Counted from the first letter of the stretch, positions 1-8,537 are shown. The stretch is DNA of 64,000 nucleotides from Prado023 sp963777855 (GCA_963777855.1 CAVZRW010000004.1:186001-250000), one strand, 5' to 3'. Numbers and translations: made by a program. The notes: generated from the sequence alone by a model not told the origin.

Positions 1-731
1 ACCCGTCGGTGATCCCGCGCGTGGCCAGCGCCACCCGGGCGAAGGTCTCGACATTGCTGAGCATCACGTGGCTGCGGCGCCCGGGCCACCGGCTGGGCAG
101 CGCGGGCGGCAGGCCCAGGGCCGTGGGCAGCGCCGGGCCCCCCGCGATCGCGCGGATGACCGCGGTGGCCTCTCCGGCCACGAACCCGGCCGGCCCCACC
201 GACAGCGACGCCGGGATCTCGTCACGGCGCTCGGACAGCGCGACGACCAGGCTGGCGGCCAGGTCCGGGCGATCCGCGCCGATCCTGACCACGACCCGCC
301 CCGCCCCCAGCGCCCGCGCCGTGGCCTGCGCCCCGTCGAGCACGAGGTGCGGCACGTGGCCCAGCAGCACCCCGTCCTTGCCGCTGGCCGACTCACCCTC
401 GGCCCCGTTGATCACCACGTGCGAGACCCGGCGCCCGGCCAGGGCGGCGAGCTTGCGGTCCGTGGGGAAACCCGCGCCACCAGCGCCCACGATCCCGGCC
501 GCCGCGACCTGCTCGACCAGCGCCTGCACCGCGGGCATCGGGGCCCAGCCCCACTGCCGGCCGTGCTCGGCCAGGCCCACCGGGCGCCCCGGTTGCGACG
601 CCGGCCAGCAGCAGCGTTCCGCTGGCCAGCAGCTCGCGGGGGTGGCGCCCGGGCAGCCGCCCGGGCAGGACGATGCCCGGAAGGCCGGGGAAGCCCGCCG
701 TGGCCAGGCCGACCAGGGAATCGGCGGTCAT
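1..731 (-). CDS. NuoF-like (51 kDa NADH dehydrogenase-type) flavoprotein, 3' end outside window, one frameshift
   Basis: Partial gene; its C-terminus lies before base 1. Start ATG (729-731) overlaps the previous gene's stop as ATGA. After the N-terminus MTADSLVGLATAGFPGLPG the frame must shift near 585-592 (one G too many in a G run); it then reads GAGGAGFPTDRKLAAL, VINGAEGES and SNVETFARVALATRG, which match the FMN/NADH-binding fold and the conserved region of NuoF/HoxF and RnfC-like proteins. Family members pass electrons from NAD(P)H through FMN. No NuoE or NuoG partner is visible; the neighbours are a heme-type membrane protein and ApbE, so I infer a role in a small membrane electron-transfer module rather than complex I. 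The Fe-S and SLBB regions, if present, would be outside the window. Confidence 0.75.
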
Positions 732-1295
732 CGCACGGCCTGCCCGGCCAGGACCCGACCCGGGGCTCCGACGGCCACCGGGCGGGGCCGCACGATCAGG
801 CGCACCGCCAGGGCCAGGCCCACGAGGCCCGTGCAGACCAGGGCGAGCATGCGCATCACCTGGCCATCGGAGCCCACGAGCAGCCCGTGACCCGACCATG
901 AGTGCCCACACGGGGTAGGCCAGCAGGTGCACGCGACGCCACAGCTGTGGCGCGAGCCTGCGCAGCGCGGTGGTGACCAGGACCGCGACCAGCAGGTCCA
1001 CCGCCAGGGCCGCGAGGGCGATCCCCGTGCTGCTCCCAGCCGGCCACACCGGGCACGAACACCGACGGCCAGTCGAGGGTGATCCAGGTGTCGGTCACGG
1101 CCAGCACGATGTGGGCCACCACCAGCACGCTGCCGACGGCCGAGGCGGCCCGGTGCGTGCTGATCGCGGCCAGCCGCGCTGACCGGCCGAAGCCGGGGGC
1201 CCACGAGGCCGAGGGCCACGGAGATCGTGAGCAGGCCCACCGCGACCAGCCCGGAGGAGCGGATCGACGAACCAGGTCCACGGCGCATCGGTCAT
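728..1295 (-). CDS. ferric-reductase-like transmembrane protein, several frameshifts
   Basis: About 189 codons. The likely start ATG (1293-1295, MTDAPWTWFVD) overlaps the apbE stop as ATGA, and the end overlaps the next start as ATGA. No single frame is open. Stitching frames gives SSGLVAVGLLTISVALGLVG, then STHRAASAVGSVLVVAHIVL, then VDLLVAVLVTTALRRLAP and WRRVHLLAYPVWALM, then MRMLALVCTGLVGLALAV, i.e. four or five membrane helices with the histidines typical of ferric-reductase/YedZ-type heme membrane domains (HR near helix 2, RRVHLLAY). At least three or four indels (about 1255, 1150, 1030, 890) are needed. Family role: transmembrane electron transfer through b-type heme. Because the flanking genes keep coupled overlaps, I infer sequence error rather than a dead gene, but a true pseudogene cannot be excluded. 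Confidence 0.65.
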
Positions 1296-2263
1296 GCTGC
1301 CACCTCCCGGGGCCAGCGCCCGACGGTCACCTGATGGGCGCGGCCGGAGCCGGCCCAGGTCGTCAGCAGGGCGTCGAGGCCCTTCTGCTCGAGCCAGCCG
1401 ACCGCCTCCCCGTCGAGCAGGACGGCGGCCGTCGAGGCGATGTTCCCGGCGGTGGCCGTGCTCGCCAGCACGGTGGCCGCCCACCACCGCGAGAGGGCGC
1501 TGCGCCCCGTGCGCGGGTCGATCAGGTGATGGGCCGGGCCCTGGGTGGTCAGCCAGCGCCGACGACCCTGGCCGCTGGTGGCCAGCCCCGCGTCGCTGAC
1601 CTCGAGCCAGCGCGTGGGTGATCCGGGAACCCCATGGTCGGCGGCCACCACCCAGGGTGCCGACCGGCCGATGGCCCGCAGGTCCCCACCCATCTCGGCC
1701 ACCACGTCCAGCCCGGTCTGCTCGGCGACCCCTTCGGCGACCTCATCGGCCAGCCAGGCCTTCGCGGTGGCCCCGAGGTCCAGGGCGGTGCCCTCGGGGA
1801 TGCGCACCCGGCCGCGCGCCAGCTCGAGGCACTGCCAGGCATCCGGATGCACCACGGTGGCCCCGTCCACCGACGGGGCGATCACCTCGCAGGCCCGCCA
1901 CGACCGGTAGCCGGCCGCGTCGACGGCGTGGCCGAGCAGGGGGCTGACCAGCCCCCCGGTCTGCTCGGCGGCCGCGAGGGCCACCTCGATGAGCTCCTCG
2001 AGCAGGCGGCCGATCGGGACCCAGCTGCCGGCCGCCTCATTCACGGCCGAGATCTGGGAGTCGGCACGGAACCGGCTCGCGGCCCCCTCGAGACGCTCCA
2101 CCTCCGCCAGGAACCACGTCCGCACCGCGGGGACCCGGGCCTGCGCCCCGGGTCCGCGAAGCGTGAGCGCCAGGGTGGTGCGCCAGCGCCGGTCGACGAT
2201 GTCGGCGATCTCGGCGGCGTCCGCCGCGCCCACCGACCTGGCGCTGGGGGTGGGCGTGGTCAC
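1292..2263 (-). CDS. apbE: FAD:protein FMN transferase (ApbE family)
   Basis: 323 residues from GTG at 2261-2263, chosen because it overlaps the upstream stop as GTGA; the open frame extends further upstream but that part is a shadow of the neighbouring gene. ApbE enzymes attach FMN covalently to Thr/Ser of exported redox proteins, using FAD and Mg2+. Visible family motifs: FRADSQISAVNEAAG (substrate loop), LDLGATAKAWLADEV, EMGGDLRAIG and HLIDPRTG. The C-terminal ATAGNIASTAAVLL segment corresponds to the metal-binding TADAL region, with N/G replacing the usual Asp, as I recall for other actinobacterial members. No lipoprotein signal is evident. No FMN-acceptor motif is seen in the neighbouring genes, so the flavinylated partner may lie beyond the window edge. 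Confidence 0.9.
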   Translation of the reverse strand: MTTPTPSARSVGAADAAEIADIVDRRWRTTLALTLRGPGAQARVPAVRTWFLAEVERLEGAASRFRADSQISAVNEAAGSWVPIGRLLEELIEVALAAAEQTGGLVSPLLGHAVDAAGYRSWRACEVIAPSVDGATVVHPDAWQCLELARGRVRIPEGTALDLGATAKAWLADEVAEGVAEQTGLDVVAEMGGDLRAIGRSAPWVVAADHGVPGSPTRWLEVSDAGLATSGQGRRRWLTTQGPAHHLIDPRTGRSALSRWWAATVLASTATAGNIASTAAVLLDGEAVGWLEQKGLDALLTTWAGSGRAHQVTVGRWPREVAA

Positions 2264-2751
2264 GATGTCGTCGACTTCGGGGCGCTGGGGGCCGGCTTGG
2301 CCGCCGGGCGGGGGGCCGCCGGCGCCGGCGCGACCCGGGCCCGCGCAGGACGGGCCGCCGGCTTGGCCGCAGGTCGGGCGACGGGTCGGGCACCCTGACC
2401 CGAGCCGCCGCTGCGCACGCGTGCCGCACCCTGGCCCGACTGGCTGGCCTGGCCACCGCCCCCGGGGACGGTCCTGGTCACGTAGACCTTGCGGTGCACG
2501 ATGACCGGCTCCGGAGTCACGTGCTTCTCCTTGACCACCGTGACCACCACGGGGCGGGGGAACGGCAGCTCGGCGGCCGGGGGCTCCTGCGGCTCGGCGG
2601 CCAGCTGCGCCGCCGCCTCGAGCGTCGCCTCGGCGGTCCACTGCTCGTGCATCTGCGCGGCGAGGATCCCCAGGGAGGCCCCGGCGCCCACCACGAGGAC
2701 CCCACTGCTGAGGCCGGCGATCCCACGGGTGGCTGCATGTCGTCTGCTCAT
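2260..2751 (-). CDS. membrane-anchored Ala/Pro-rich protein, first gene of the apbE operon
   Basis: 163 residues from ATG at 2751, preceded by GAGGATGAGG. Residues about 9-31 (GIAGLSSGVLVVGAGASLGI) form a single membrane helix, followed by an acidic stretch, a beta-prone VVVTVVKEKH...VYVTRTV segment and a low-complexity tail rich in Ala, Pro, Lys and Arg (ARPAAKPAARPARARVAPAP). I recognise no domain. Its stop overlaps the apbE start (GTGA), so it is co-translated with the redox genes. The divergent gene at 2912 has the same length, topology and a VTRT segment, which suggests paired or paralogous envelope proteins. A membrane anchor or cell-wall tether is a guess only. Confidence 0.7.
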   Translation of the reverse strand: MSRRHAATRGIAGLSSGVLVVGAGASLGILAAQMHEQWTAEATLEAAAQLAAEPQEPPAAELPFPRPVVVTVVKEKHVTPEPVIVHRKVYVTRTVPGGGGQASQSGQGAARVRSGGSGQGARPVARPAAKPAARPARARVAPAPAAPRPAAKPAPSAPKSTTS

Positions 2752-2805
2752 GGCCTCATCCTCGTCGGCGGGTGCGGCAAGCAAGCAGCACCCGAGACGT
2801 CAAGT

Positions 2806-2841
2806 CCACGTCATGTGTAACCGAACGTATCTTTGACGTGG
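2806..2841. promoter_or_regulatory. inverted repeat in divergent promoter region
   Basis: CCACGTCA (2806-2813) and TGACGTGG (2834-2841) are perfect 8-base inverted arms separated by 20 bases. A further GACGTCA lies at 2796-2802, 11 bases upstream in direct orientation. The site sits between the starts of the two divergent membrane-protein genes and is a candidate operator shared by both. The regulator is unknown. Confidence 0.45.
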
Positions 2842-2911
2842 CGCTGTGTTGCGATTCACTGCCTTCCCGGCAGACTGCGGGCAACAGCGGGGTCACCATC
2901 GGGAGGCACAG

Positions 2912-3403
2912 ATGCGCACACTGATCGGTTGGATGGTGGCCCTTGCCGCCAGTGCACTCGTGGGGGCCGCGGTCTACACCTCGGTTCTCAGCAGCCCCGC
3001 GCCCCGGGCGGTGGCCGCAGCCGCCCCGGTGATCCGCCAGCCCGCGCCGGCCCAGACGATCACGCGGACCGAGGTCCGCACCGTCGTGGAGCCGACTCCG
3101 ACCCGCACGGTCACCGAGGAGGTCGTGGTCACCCGGACCGCGGCGGCGGCCCGACCCGCAGACGCGCGCACCGCACGACCGGCCGCCCAGTCGGTGGCGC
3201 GACGCACCGCAGCCCAGCGCCCGGCACCCCAGCGGACACGGGCCACGAAGCGCCCGGCGACGAAGCGGCCCAGCACCCGCGCTCCCGAGCGCGAGGACAG
3301 CGATGAGCGCGAGAGCCGCGAGCACGCCGCCGAGGAGGCCCGCGAGGCGGCCAAGCACGCGGCCGAGAAGGCCGCGGAGCGGGAGCACGAGGACGACGAC
3401 TGA
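2912..3403 (+). CDS. membrane-anchored protein with charged C-terminal tail
   Basis: 163 residues from ATG at 2912, preceded by a good ribosome binding site (GGGAGG, 2901-2906). The frame is open upstream but without such a site. A signal or anchor helix (MRTLIGWMVALAASALVGAA) is followed by Ala/Pro and Thr/Val-rich segments (TITRTEVRTVVEPTPTRTVT), an Arg/Lys/Pro-rich region and a strongly charged Glu/Lys/Ala tail ending in EHEDDD that could form a helix or coiled coil. I recognise no domain. Divergent from and equal in length to the first gene of the apbE operon, with a similar VTRT stretch. Probably exported and anchored; function unknown. Confidence 0.7.
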   Translation: MRTLIGWMVALAASALVGAAVYTSVLSSPAPRAVAAAAPVIRQPAPAQTITRTEVRTVVEPTPTRTVTEEVVVTRTAAAARPADARTARPAAQSVARRTAAQRPAPQRTRATKRPATKRPSTRAPEREDSDERESREHAAEEAREAAKHAAEKAAEREHEDDD

Positions 3404-3436
3404 GGCAGTGCCGGCGCACCGGCGTCGGCTGGGCCC

Positions 3437-4882
3437 TCAGGCGTGGTCGCGGGTTCCGGATGCCTCCCGCGAGCTCGCCCCGGGGTCCGACACCCTGGTC
3501 TCCGTCAGGTCCACCGTGACCGGGGCCTCCTGACCGTGGGGCTCCTCCTCCTGGACGTCGGCCTCGCCAGCCCCGGACCCATCGGCATCATCCGCTCCGG
3601 CCGGCTCGGCCTGGCGTGTCCCCTCGGCGGCCTCCTCGGCCTCCTCGGGCACCGAGGCCCCGCGCGCGATCGCCCGCTGCTCGGCCTGGTGCAGCTCCCA
3701 ACTCAGCCGCAGGGACTGGTAGGCCGCTTCGGCCAGGAAGCCGAGCATCACCAGACCCGCGGCCGCCGCGGCCACCGGAAGGGCCTGTGGCCCCACCTGG
3801 TCCAACCGGCCCCCACCGAGGGACCCGGAGGCGAGCAGAGCGAGGCCCGCGCAGCCGGCCGCCACGACGGCACCGACGCCTGCCGCTCCGGCCAGCGCCC
3901 CGCTGAGCGTCGGCAGGTCGCGACCCCACCGGATCCGCCCGGCCAGCACGCCCAGGCCGATCGGGACCAGCAGGAGGAACCGCGCCCAGGCCGGTGCCGT
4001 GGTCGGGATCGCGGCGAGCACGGGCAGGGCCGGAAGTGCCTCGATCTGCCCGCCGAACGCCGAGAGGCTGCCCGTCGAGCCCAGGGAGAAGCCGGGCCCG
4101 ACCACCACTGACATGGCCCAGATGGCCAACGTCGGCAGGCAGAGCGCATCGAGCACCGTCAGGGCCAGGCCGCCCAGGAACCCCGCATCGAGGTCGGCCA
4201 GGGTCAGCGAGGCCTGCCCGCCGTTGCGGAACAGGCTCAGCGCCGTCAGCGCCGATCCCACCGCGACCAGGCCCGCCACGGCCGTGGCACCGGCCACCAC
4301 AGTGCGCCAGGCGCCGTCGGTGATCCGCTCACGCACCTGGCCCACGAGGTCCGCCTCGCGGGAGATCCCCCAGGCCGTCCCCGCCACTGCCACCGCGGCG
4401 GCCGCCGTGAACGCCTGCCCCGGGGCCGCCGTCGTGGGTCCGGACCCCGAGAGCCAGGCGATCCCCGCTGCCCCGAGGCCGTAGGCCACGCCCGCACCGG
4501 CCAGGATCCCGCCGACCTCACCGGGCGTGGGGTCCGGCAGCAACCGGCCGGCCCAGGCGCCCCCGCGGCGGGTGAGCAGCAGCCCCAGCAGGACCCCGCC
4601 GAGCGGCAGCAGGGTGACCGGACGACCCCCGATGTCGAGGGCCACCTGGTGGGCGCCGAGCCACACGAGCCCGACGGCACGCCAGGCCGCCACCGAGTCC
4701 CCGGCAGCGTTCGGCGAGGTCGCCCAGGCCAGCATCACGAGGCTGGTCACGATGGCCACGCCCACGACCAGGGACCACAGCCCGGAGGCGAACCCCGCCA
4801 CGAAGGGCCGGCGGCGGCGGTGGGCGCTCGGCGCCTGCTCCGCGATCGGGTCCTGCACCTGCTCGGGCACGTCGACACTCAT
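3437..4882 (-). CDS. PerM-like integral membrane protein (DUF6350)
   Basis: 481 residues from ATG at 4882, preceded by GGGGGAG; a longer open frame to 4981 lacks a plausible site. About ten hydrophobic helices follow a short cytoplasmic N-terminus. WATSPNAAGDS, AWRAVGLVWLGAHQ and PLGGVLLGLLL match the signature region of the actinobacterial DUF6350 family, whose mycobacterial member PerM supports cell division under stress. The C-terminus is an acidic Glu/Ala/Asp-rich cytoplasmic tail. Position directly downstream of sucC-sucD is the usual one for this family. A terminator after sucD (5016-5050) suggests separate transcription. Confidence 0.8.
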   Translation of the reverse strand: MSVDVPEQVQDPIAEQAPSAHRRRRPFVAGFASGLWSLVVGVAIVTSLVMLAWATSPNAAGDSVAAWRAVGLVWLGAHQVALDIGGRPVTLLPLGGVLLGLLLTRRGGAWAGRLLPDPTPGEVGGILAGAGVAYGLGAAGIAWLSGSGPTTAAPGQAFTAAAAVAVAGTAWGISREADLVGQVRERITDGAWRTVVAGATAVAGLVAVGSALTALSLFRNGGQASLTLADLDAGFLGGLALTVLDALCLPTLAIWAMSVVVGPGFSLGSTGSLSAFGGQIEALPALPVLAAIPTTAPAWARFLLLVPIGLGVLAGRIRWGRDLPTLSGALAGAAGVGAVVAAGCAGLALLASGSLGGGRLDQVGPQALPVAAAAAGLVMLGFLAEAAYQSLRLSWELHQAEQRAIARGASVPEEAEEAAEGTRQAEPAGADDADGSGAGEADVQEEEPHGQEAPVTVDLTETRVSDPGASSREASGTRDHA

Positions 4883-5015
4883 CCCCGGATTCTCCCCCAG
4901 CCACAGCCCAGCCCCGGGGCGCCCGACGCGTGTCGCAGGCTGCGCGCCGCCCTCGCGGGCGCGAACCGGCCCACGCATCACCCACCGGGGCCGGCTTCGG
5001 TCACCACACAGTGAA

Positions 5016-5050
5016 CGGGCCGGCGCACCTGGTGAGGATGCGCCGGCCCG
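5016..5050 (-). terminator. terminator after sucD
   Basis: Perfect 12-bp stem CGGGCCGGCGCA / TGCGCCGGCCCG with an 11-base loop, starting 6 bases after the sucD stop. No U tract follows, as is common in high-GC actinobacteria. Confidence 0.7.
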
Positions 5051-5055
5051 GGGGT

Positions 5056-5937
5056 TCAGCGGCCGAGCACCTCTCGCATCAGCCGCGCGGTCTCCGAGGG
5101 GGTCTTGCCCACCTTCACGCCGACGGCCTCGAGGGCCTCCTTCTTGGCCTGCGCGGTGCCCGAGGAGCCCGAGACGATGGCGCCCGCGTGGCCCATCGTC
5201 TTGCCCTCGGGGGCGGTGAACCCGGCCACGTAGCCGACCACCGGCTTGGTCACGTGCTCGGCGATGAACGCCGCAGCGCGCTCCTCGGCGTCGCCGCCGA
5301 TCTCGCCGATCATCACGATCGCCTCGGTCTGCGGGTCGGCCTCGAACGCGGCGAGCGCGTCGATGTGGGTCGTGCCGATGATCGGGTCGCCGCCGATGCC
5401 GATCGCGGTGGAGAAGCCGATGTCGCGCAGCTCGTACATCATCTGGTAGGTCAGGGTGCCCGACTTGCTGACCAGGCCGATCGGGCCCGCGCCACTGATG
5501 CTGGCCGGGATGATGCCGGCGTTGCTCACGCCCGGGGTGATGATCCCGGGGCAGTTGGGGCCGATGATCCGCGTGGTGCCGCGGTCGGTGGCCTCCTGGA
5601 AGAACGCCGCGGTGTCGTGCACCGGCACCCCCTCGGTGATGACCACGACCAGCGGCATGCCCGCCGCGATGGCCTCGTTCACCGCGCCCTTGGTGCCCGC
5701 CGGCGGCACGAACACCACCGACACGTTGGCGCCGGTGGCCGCCATCGCCTCGGCCACGGTGCCGAACACGGGCAGCTCGGTGTCCGGGAAGGCCACGGTG
5801 GTGCCTGCCTTCTTCGGGTTCACCCCGCCGACGATGGTCGAGCCGGCAGCGAGCATGAGGGTGGTGTGCTTCATGCCCTCCGAGCCGGTCATGCCCTGCA
5901 CGATCAGGCGGGAGTCGCCATCGAGGAAGATCGCCAT
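5056..5937 (-). CDS. sucD: succinate--CoA ligase, alpha subunit
   Basis: 293 residues, normal family length. Catalyses with SucC the reversible step succinyl-CoA + ADP/GDP + Pi to succinate + CoA + ATP/GTP in the TCA cycle. The N-terminal CoA-binding Rossmann domain has GMTGSEGMKHT, and the phosphorylated active-site histidine lies in TMGHAGAIVSG near residue 250. Start ATG at 5937 has GAGGT seven bases upstream. It begins 9 bases after the sucC stop, so the two subunits are co-transcribed. Confidence 0.97.
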   Translation of the reverse strand: MAIFLDGDSRLIVQGMTGSEGMKHTTLMLAAGSTIVGGVNPKKAGTTVAFPDTELPVFGTVAEAMAATGANVSVVFVPPAGTKGAVNEAIAAGMPLVVVITEGVPVHDTAAFFQEATDRGTTRIIGPNCPGIITPGVSNAGIIPASISGAGPIGLVSKSGTLTYQMMYELRDIGFSTAIGIGGDPIIGTTHIDALAAFEADPQTEAIVMIGEIGGDAEERAAAFIAEHVTKPVVGYVAGFTAPEGKTMGHAGAIVSGSSGTAQAKKEALEAVGVKVGKTPSETARLMREVLGR

Positions 5938-5946
5938 TGCCCTACC

Positions 5947-7125
5947 TCACTTCCCCGCCGCAGCGAGCTCGGCCGCGCGGCGCGCGGCCTCATCCATGGT
6001 CTCGACCAGTTCCACGCCGGGGATGCCTGCCTCGCGCAGGATCGCCCGGCCCTCCTCGGCCCGGTTGCCGTCGATGCGGCACACCAGGGGCTTGTCCACC
6101 GGCTTGCCGGCGTCGGCCAGCATGGCCAGCGCGAGCTTCACGCCGTTGGCGACCTCCACGCACGAGGTGATGCCGCCGAACACGTTGACGAAGACGGACT
6201 TCACGGCCGGGTCGGTGAGCACGATGTCCAGGCCGTTGCTCATCACCTCAGCGCTGGCCCCGCCGCCGATGTCCAGGAAGTTCGCCGGGCGGACCCCGCC
6301 GAACTCCTCGCCGGCATAGGCCACGACGTCCAGGGTCGACATGACCAGCCCGGCGCCGTTGCCGATGACGCCGACCTCGCCGTCGAGCTTGACGTAGTTG
6401 AGGTCGAAGGCCTTCGCGCGCAGCTCGATCGGGTCGGTCGCGGCCACGTCGACCAGGTCCGCGTGCGAGGCGTGGCGGAAGTGCGCGTTCTCGTCCAGGG
6501 AGACCTTGCCGTCGAGGGCCAGCACCCGGCCGTCGGTGGTCTTCACCAGCGGGTTGACCTCGACCAGCGTCGCGTCCTCACCGACCAGAACGTCCCAGAG
6601 GGCCACCAGCACCTCGGTCACGTCGTCGGCGACCTCGGCCGGGAAGCTCGCGGCGGCCACGATCTCGCGGGCCTTCTCGTACGTGCACCCCTCGAGTGCG
6701 TCCACCCGGATCATCGCCAGTGCGTCGGGGTTGTCCTTGGCGACCTGCTCGATCTCCACGCCGCCCTCGACGGAGGCCATCGCCAGGAAGGTGCGATTGG
6801 CGCGGTCCAGCAGGAAGGAGACGTAGTACTCCTCGGCGATGTCCGCGGCCTCGGTGACCAGGACCTTGTGCACCGTGTGGCCCTTGATGTCCATCCCGAG
6901 GATGTCACCGGCGCGGGCGCTGGCCTCGTCCTCGTCGGCCGCCAGCTTCACGCCGCCGGCCTTGCCGCGGCCGCCGACCTTCACCTGGGCCTTGACGACC
7001 ACAGTGCCGCCGATGCGGCGGGCCGCCAGCCGGGCGGCATCCGGGGTCTCGCACACGGCGCCCGGGACGACCGGGACCCCGTGCTTTCCGAACAGGTGCT
7101 TGGCCTGGTACTCGTACAGATCCAC
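5947..7125 (-). CDS. sucC: ADP-forming succinate--CoA ligase, beta subunit
   Basis: 392 residues from GTG at 7123-7125, chosen because VDLYEYQAKHLFGKHGVPV is the conserved N-terminus and GGTGAGGAG lies six bases upstream; an ATG at 7146 has no such support. ATP-grasp fold with VVKAQVKVGGRGKAGGVKLA (nucleotide-binding region) and EVNPLVKTTDGRVLALDGK (metal-binding region). Works as the SucC2D2 or SucCD complex in the cytoplasm. A B12-binding protein gene lies upstream in the same direction with its own leaderless promoter. Confidence 0.97.
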   Translation of the reverse strand: MDLYEYQAKHLFGKHGVPVVPGAVCETPDAARLAARRIGGTVVVKAQVKVGGRGKAGGVKLAADEDEASARAGDILGMDIKGHTVHKVLVTEAADIAEEYYVSFLLDRANRTFLAMASVEGGVEIEQVAKDNPDALAMIRVDALEGCTYEKAREIVAAASFPAEVADDVTEVLVALWDVLVGEDATLVEVNPLVKTTDGRVLALDGKVSLDENAHFRHASHADLVDVAATDPIELRAKAFDLNYVKLDGEVGVIGNGAGLVMSTLDVVAYAGEEFGGVRPANFLDIGGGASAEVMSNGLDIVLTDPAVKSVFVNVFGGITSCVEVANGVKLALAMLADAGKPVDKPLVCRIDGNRAEEGRAILREAGIPGVELVETMDEAARRAAELAAAGK

Positions 7126-7232
7126 GCGGCGCTCCTCACCGATCACAGGGGGACGCCCGTCAGACTAGCCGCGCCCCACGACGGTCCCGCGCCCGGTCCC
7201 CCGGTTGCGCGACGAGCGGTGCCGGGCGTGCG

Positions 7233-7652
7233 TCAGGCGGCGTGGGCCACGTTTTCCCTGACCCAGTCGACGATCTCGTCGGTGCGAGTCCCGGGGGTGA
7301 ACACGTGCGCGACGCCCATGGCCTCCAGGGCCGGGATGTCGGCCTCGGGGATGATCCCGCCGCCGAAGACCCGGATGTCCTGGGCGCCCCGCTCGCGCAG
7401 CAGGCCGATGACCGCCTCGAACAGGGTCATGTGCGCGCCGGAGAGGATGCTCAGGCCGATCCCGTCGGCGTCCTCGGCGATGGCCGTGGCCACGATCTGC
7501 TCGGGGGTCTGGTGCAGGCCGGTGTAGATGACCTCGATGCCGGCGTCGCGCAGGGCGCGGGCCACCACCTTCGCGCCGCGGTCATGGCCGTCCAGGCCGG
7601 GCTTTCCGACGATCACGCGGATGTGCTCACCAGTGGCTGAGGGGGAACTCAT
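7233..7652 (-). CDS. stand-alone cobalamin-binding subunit (methylmalonyl-CoA mutase C-terminal domain-like)
   Basis: 139 residues from ATG 7652. The -10 box TACCCT (7659-7664, minus strand) sits six bases before the start, so the mRNA is probably leaderless. The protein is one B12-binding domain: KPGLDGHDRGAKVVARAL carries the DxHxxG motif whose His ligates cobalt, followed by TGLHQTPEQIV, SILSGAHMTL and GGGIIPEADI, as in methylmalonyl-, isobutyryl- and related acyl-CoA mutase small subunits. No catalytic mutase subunit is in the window, so the partner is elsewhere. Neighbouring sucC-sucD consume succinyl-CoA, the product of methylmalonyl-CoA mutase, which makes a propionate/TCA link plausible but unproven. 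Confidence 0.88.
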   Translation of the reverse strand: MSSPSATGEHIRVIVGKPGLDGHDRGAKVVARALRDAGIEVIYTGLHQTPEQIVATAIAEDADGIGLSILSGAHMTLFEAVIGLLRERGAQDIRVFGGGIIPEADIPALEAMGVAHVFTPGTRTDEIVDWVRENVAHAA

Positions 7653-7809
7653 GGCCCAAGGGTAGCCCTGCGGGGGTGGCCCACGACCGCCTGGTCGAAC
7701 AGGGGCCCGGGACACTCGCGGGCAATCCCGTCCGGGCCGCGGGCGGGGCCCGATACTGACCCGGTCGAGGACTGCGGGGACCGTGGCCCGTGCGAGCGCA
7801 GGAGCGAGC

Positions 7810-8535
7810 ATGTCGCAGAGCAGCAGGCGCAACAGCGAGCTGAAGGGCACCTCCTACGAGATCTTCGTCGGGGCCCTGTCCGTGCTCTCGATCGTCAACC
7901 TCGTGCTCATGTCGGTGATCACCGACGAGGCGATCGACTTCGTCATGCTCGCCATGAACGGGATCCTGAGCGTCATCCTGTTCTTCGACTTCCTGTACCG
8001 GTTGCGCACGGCGACCTCGCGCAGCGGCTACTTCCTCCGCGGCTTCGGCTGGGCCGACCTGTTGGCCAGCCTCCCCGTCGAGCAGGTCAAGGTCCTGCGG
8101 CTCTTCCGGATCGTGCGGGTCGTGCGCCTCATGCGCGAGATCGGACCCTCGGCCATCTGGAGCAGCCTGGTGCGCGACCGGGCGGAGAGCGCCCTGTACA
8201 GCCTGCTGCTGATCGGCATGCTGATGCTGGAGTTCGGCAGCATCGGGATGCTGCGCCTCGAGGCCGACGCCCCGGGAGCGAACATCACCACGGCCTCGGA
8301 TGCCCTCTGGTACTCGATCGTGACCATGTCGACCGTCGGGTACGGCGACCAGTACCCGGTGACCAACCCCGGCCGCCTGATGGGCTCGGCGATCATCGTC
8401 GTGGGCGTGGGCATCTTCGGCACGCTCACCGGCTTCCTGGCCAATGCGTTCCTGGCCCCCCGGCGCCCGGAGCCCGCGGAGGTCGCGGAGCCCGCGCAGA
8501 CTGCGGACGCGGCGCCGGGGTCGGCGGCCGAGTAG
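7810..8535 (+). CDS. voltage-gated-type potassium channel
   Basis: 241 residues from ATG 7810, preceded by AGGAG seven bases upstream; an upstream in-frame start at 7783 lacks a site. Six hydrophobic helices. The fourth has regularly spaced arginines (VLRLFRIVRVVRLMRE), as in a voltage sensor, and the pore loop contains TMSTVGYGDQYPVT with the K+ selectivity filter TVGYGD. The C-terminus is a short acidic Ala/Glu/Pro tail with no RCK or cyclic-nucleotide domain. Expected to conduct K+ across the plasma membrane as a tetramer. Convergent with the sulfatase gene; divergent from the B12-binding gene. Confidence 0.93.
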   Translation: MSQSSRRNSELKGTSYEIFVGALSVLSIVNLVLMSVITDEAIDFVMLAMNGILSVILFFDFLYRLRTATSRSGYFLRGFGWADLLASLPVEQVKVLRLFRIVRVVRLMREIGPSAIWSSLVRDRAESALYSLLLIGMLMLEFGSIGMLRLEADAPGANITTASDALWYSIVTMSTVGYGDQYPVTNPGRLMGSAIIVVGVGIFGTLTGFLANAFLAPRRPEPAEVAEPAQTADAAPGSAAE

Positions 8536-8537
8536 CC

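Noticed and set aside
728..1295. Calling the ferric-reductase-like gene a pseudogene
   Set aside because: It has several indels but keeps coupled overlaps with both neighbours, and the same error pattern affects essential genes, so sequence error is the simpler explanation.
4930..7527. 865-codon plus-strand frame
   Set aside because: Antisense to sucD and sucC, His/Asp/Gly-rich composition typical of shadow frames, no domain.
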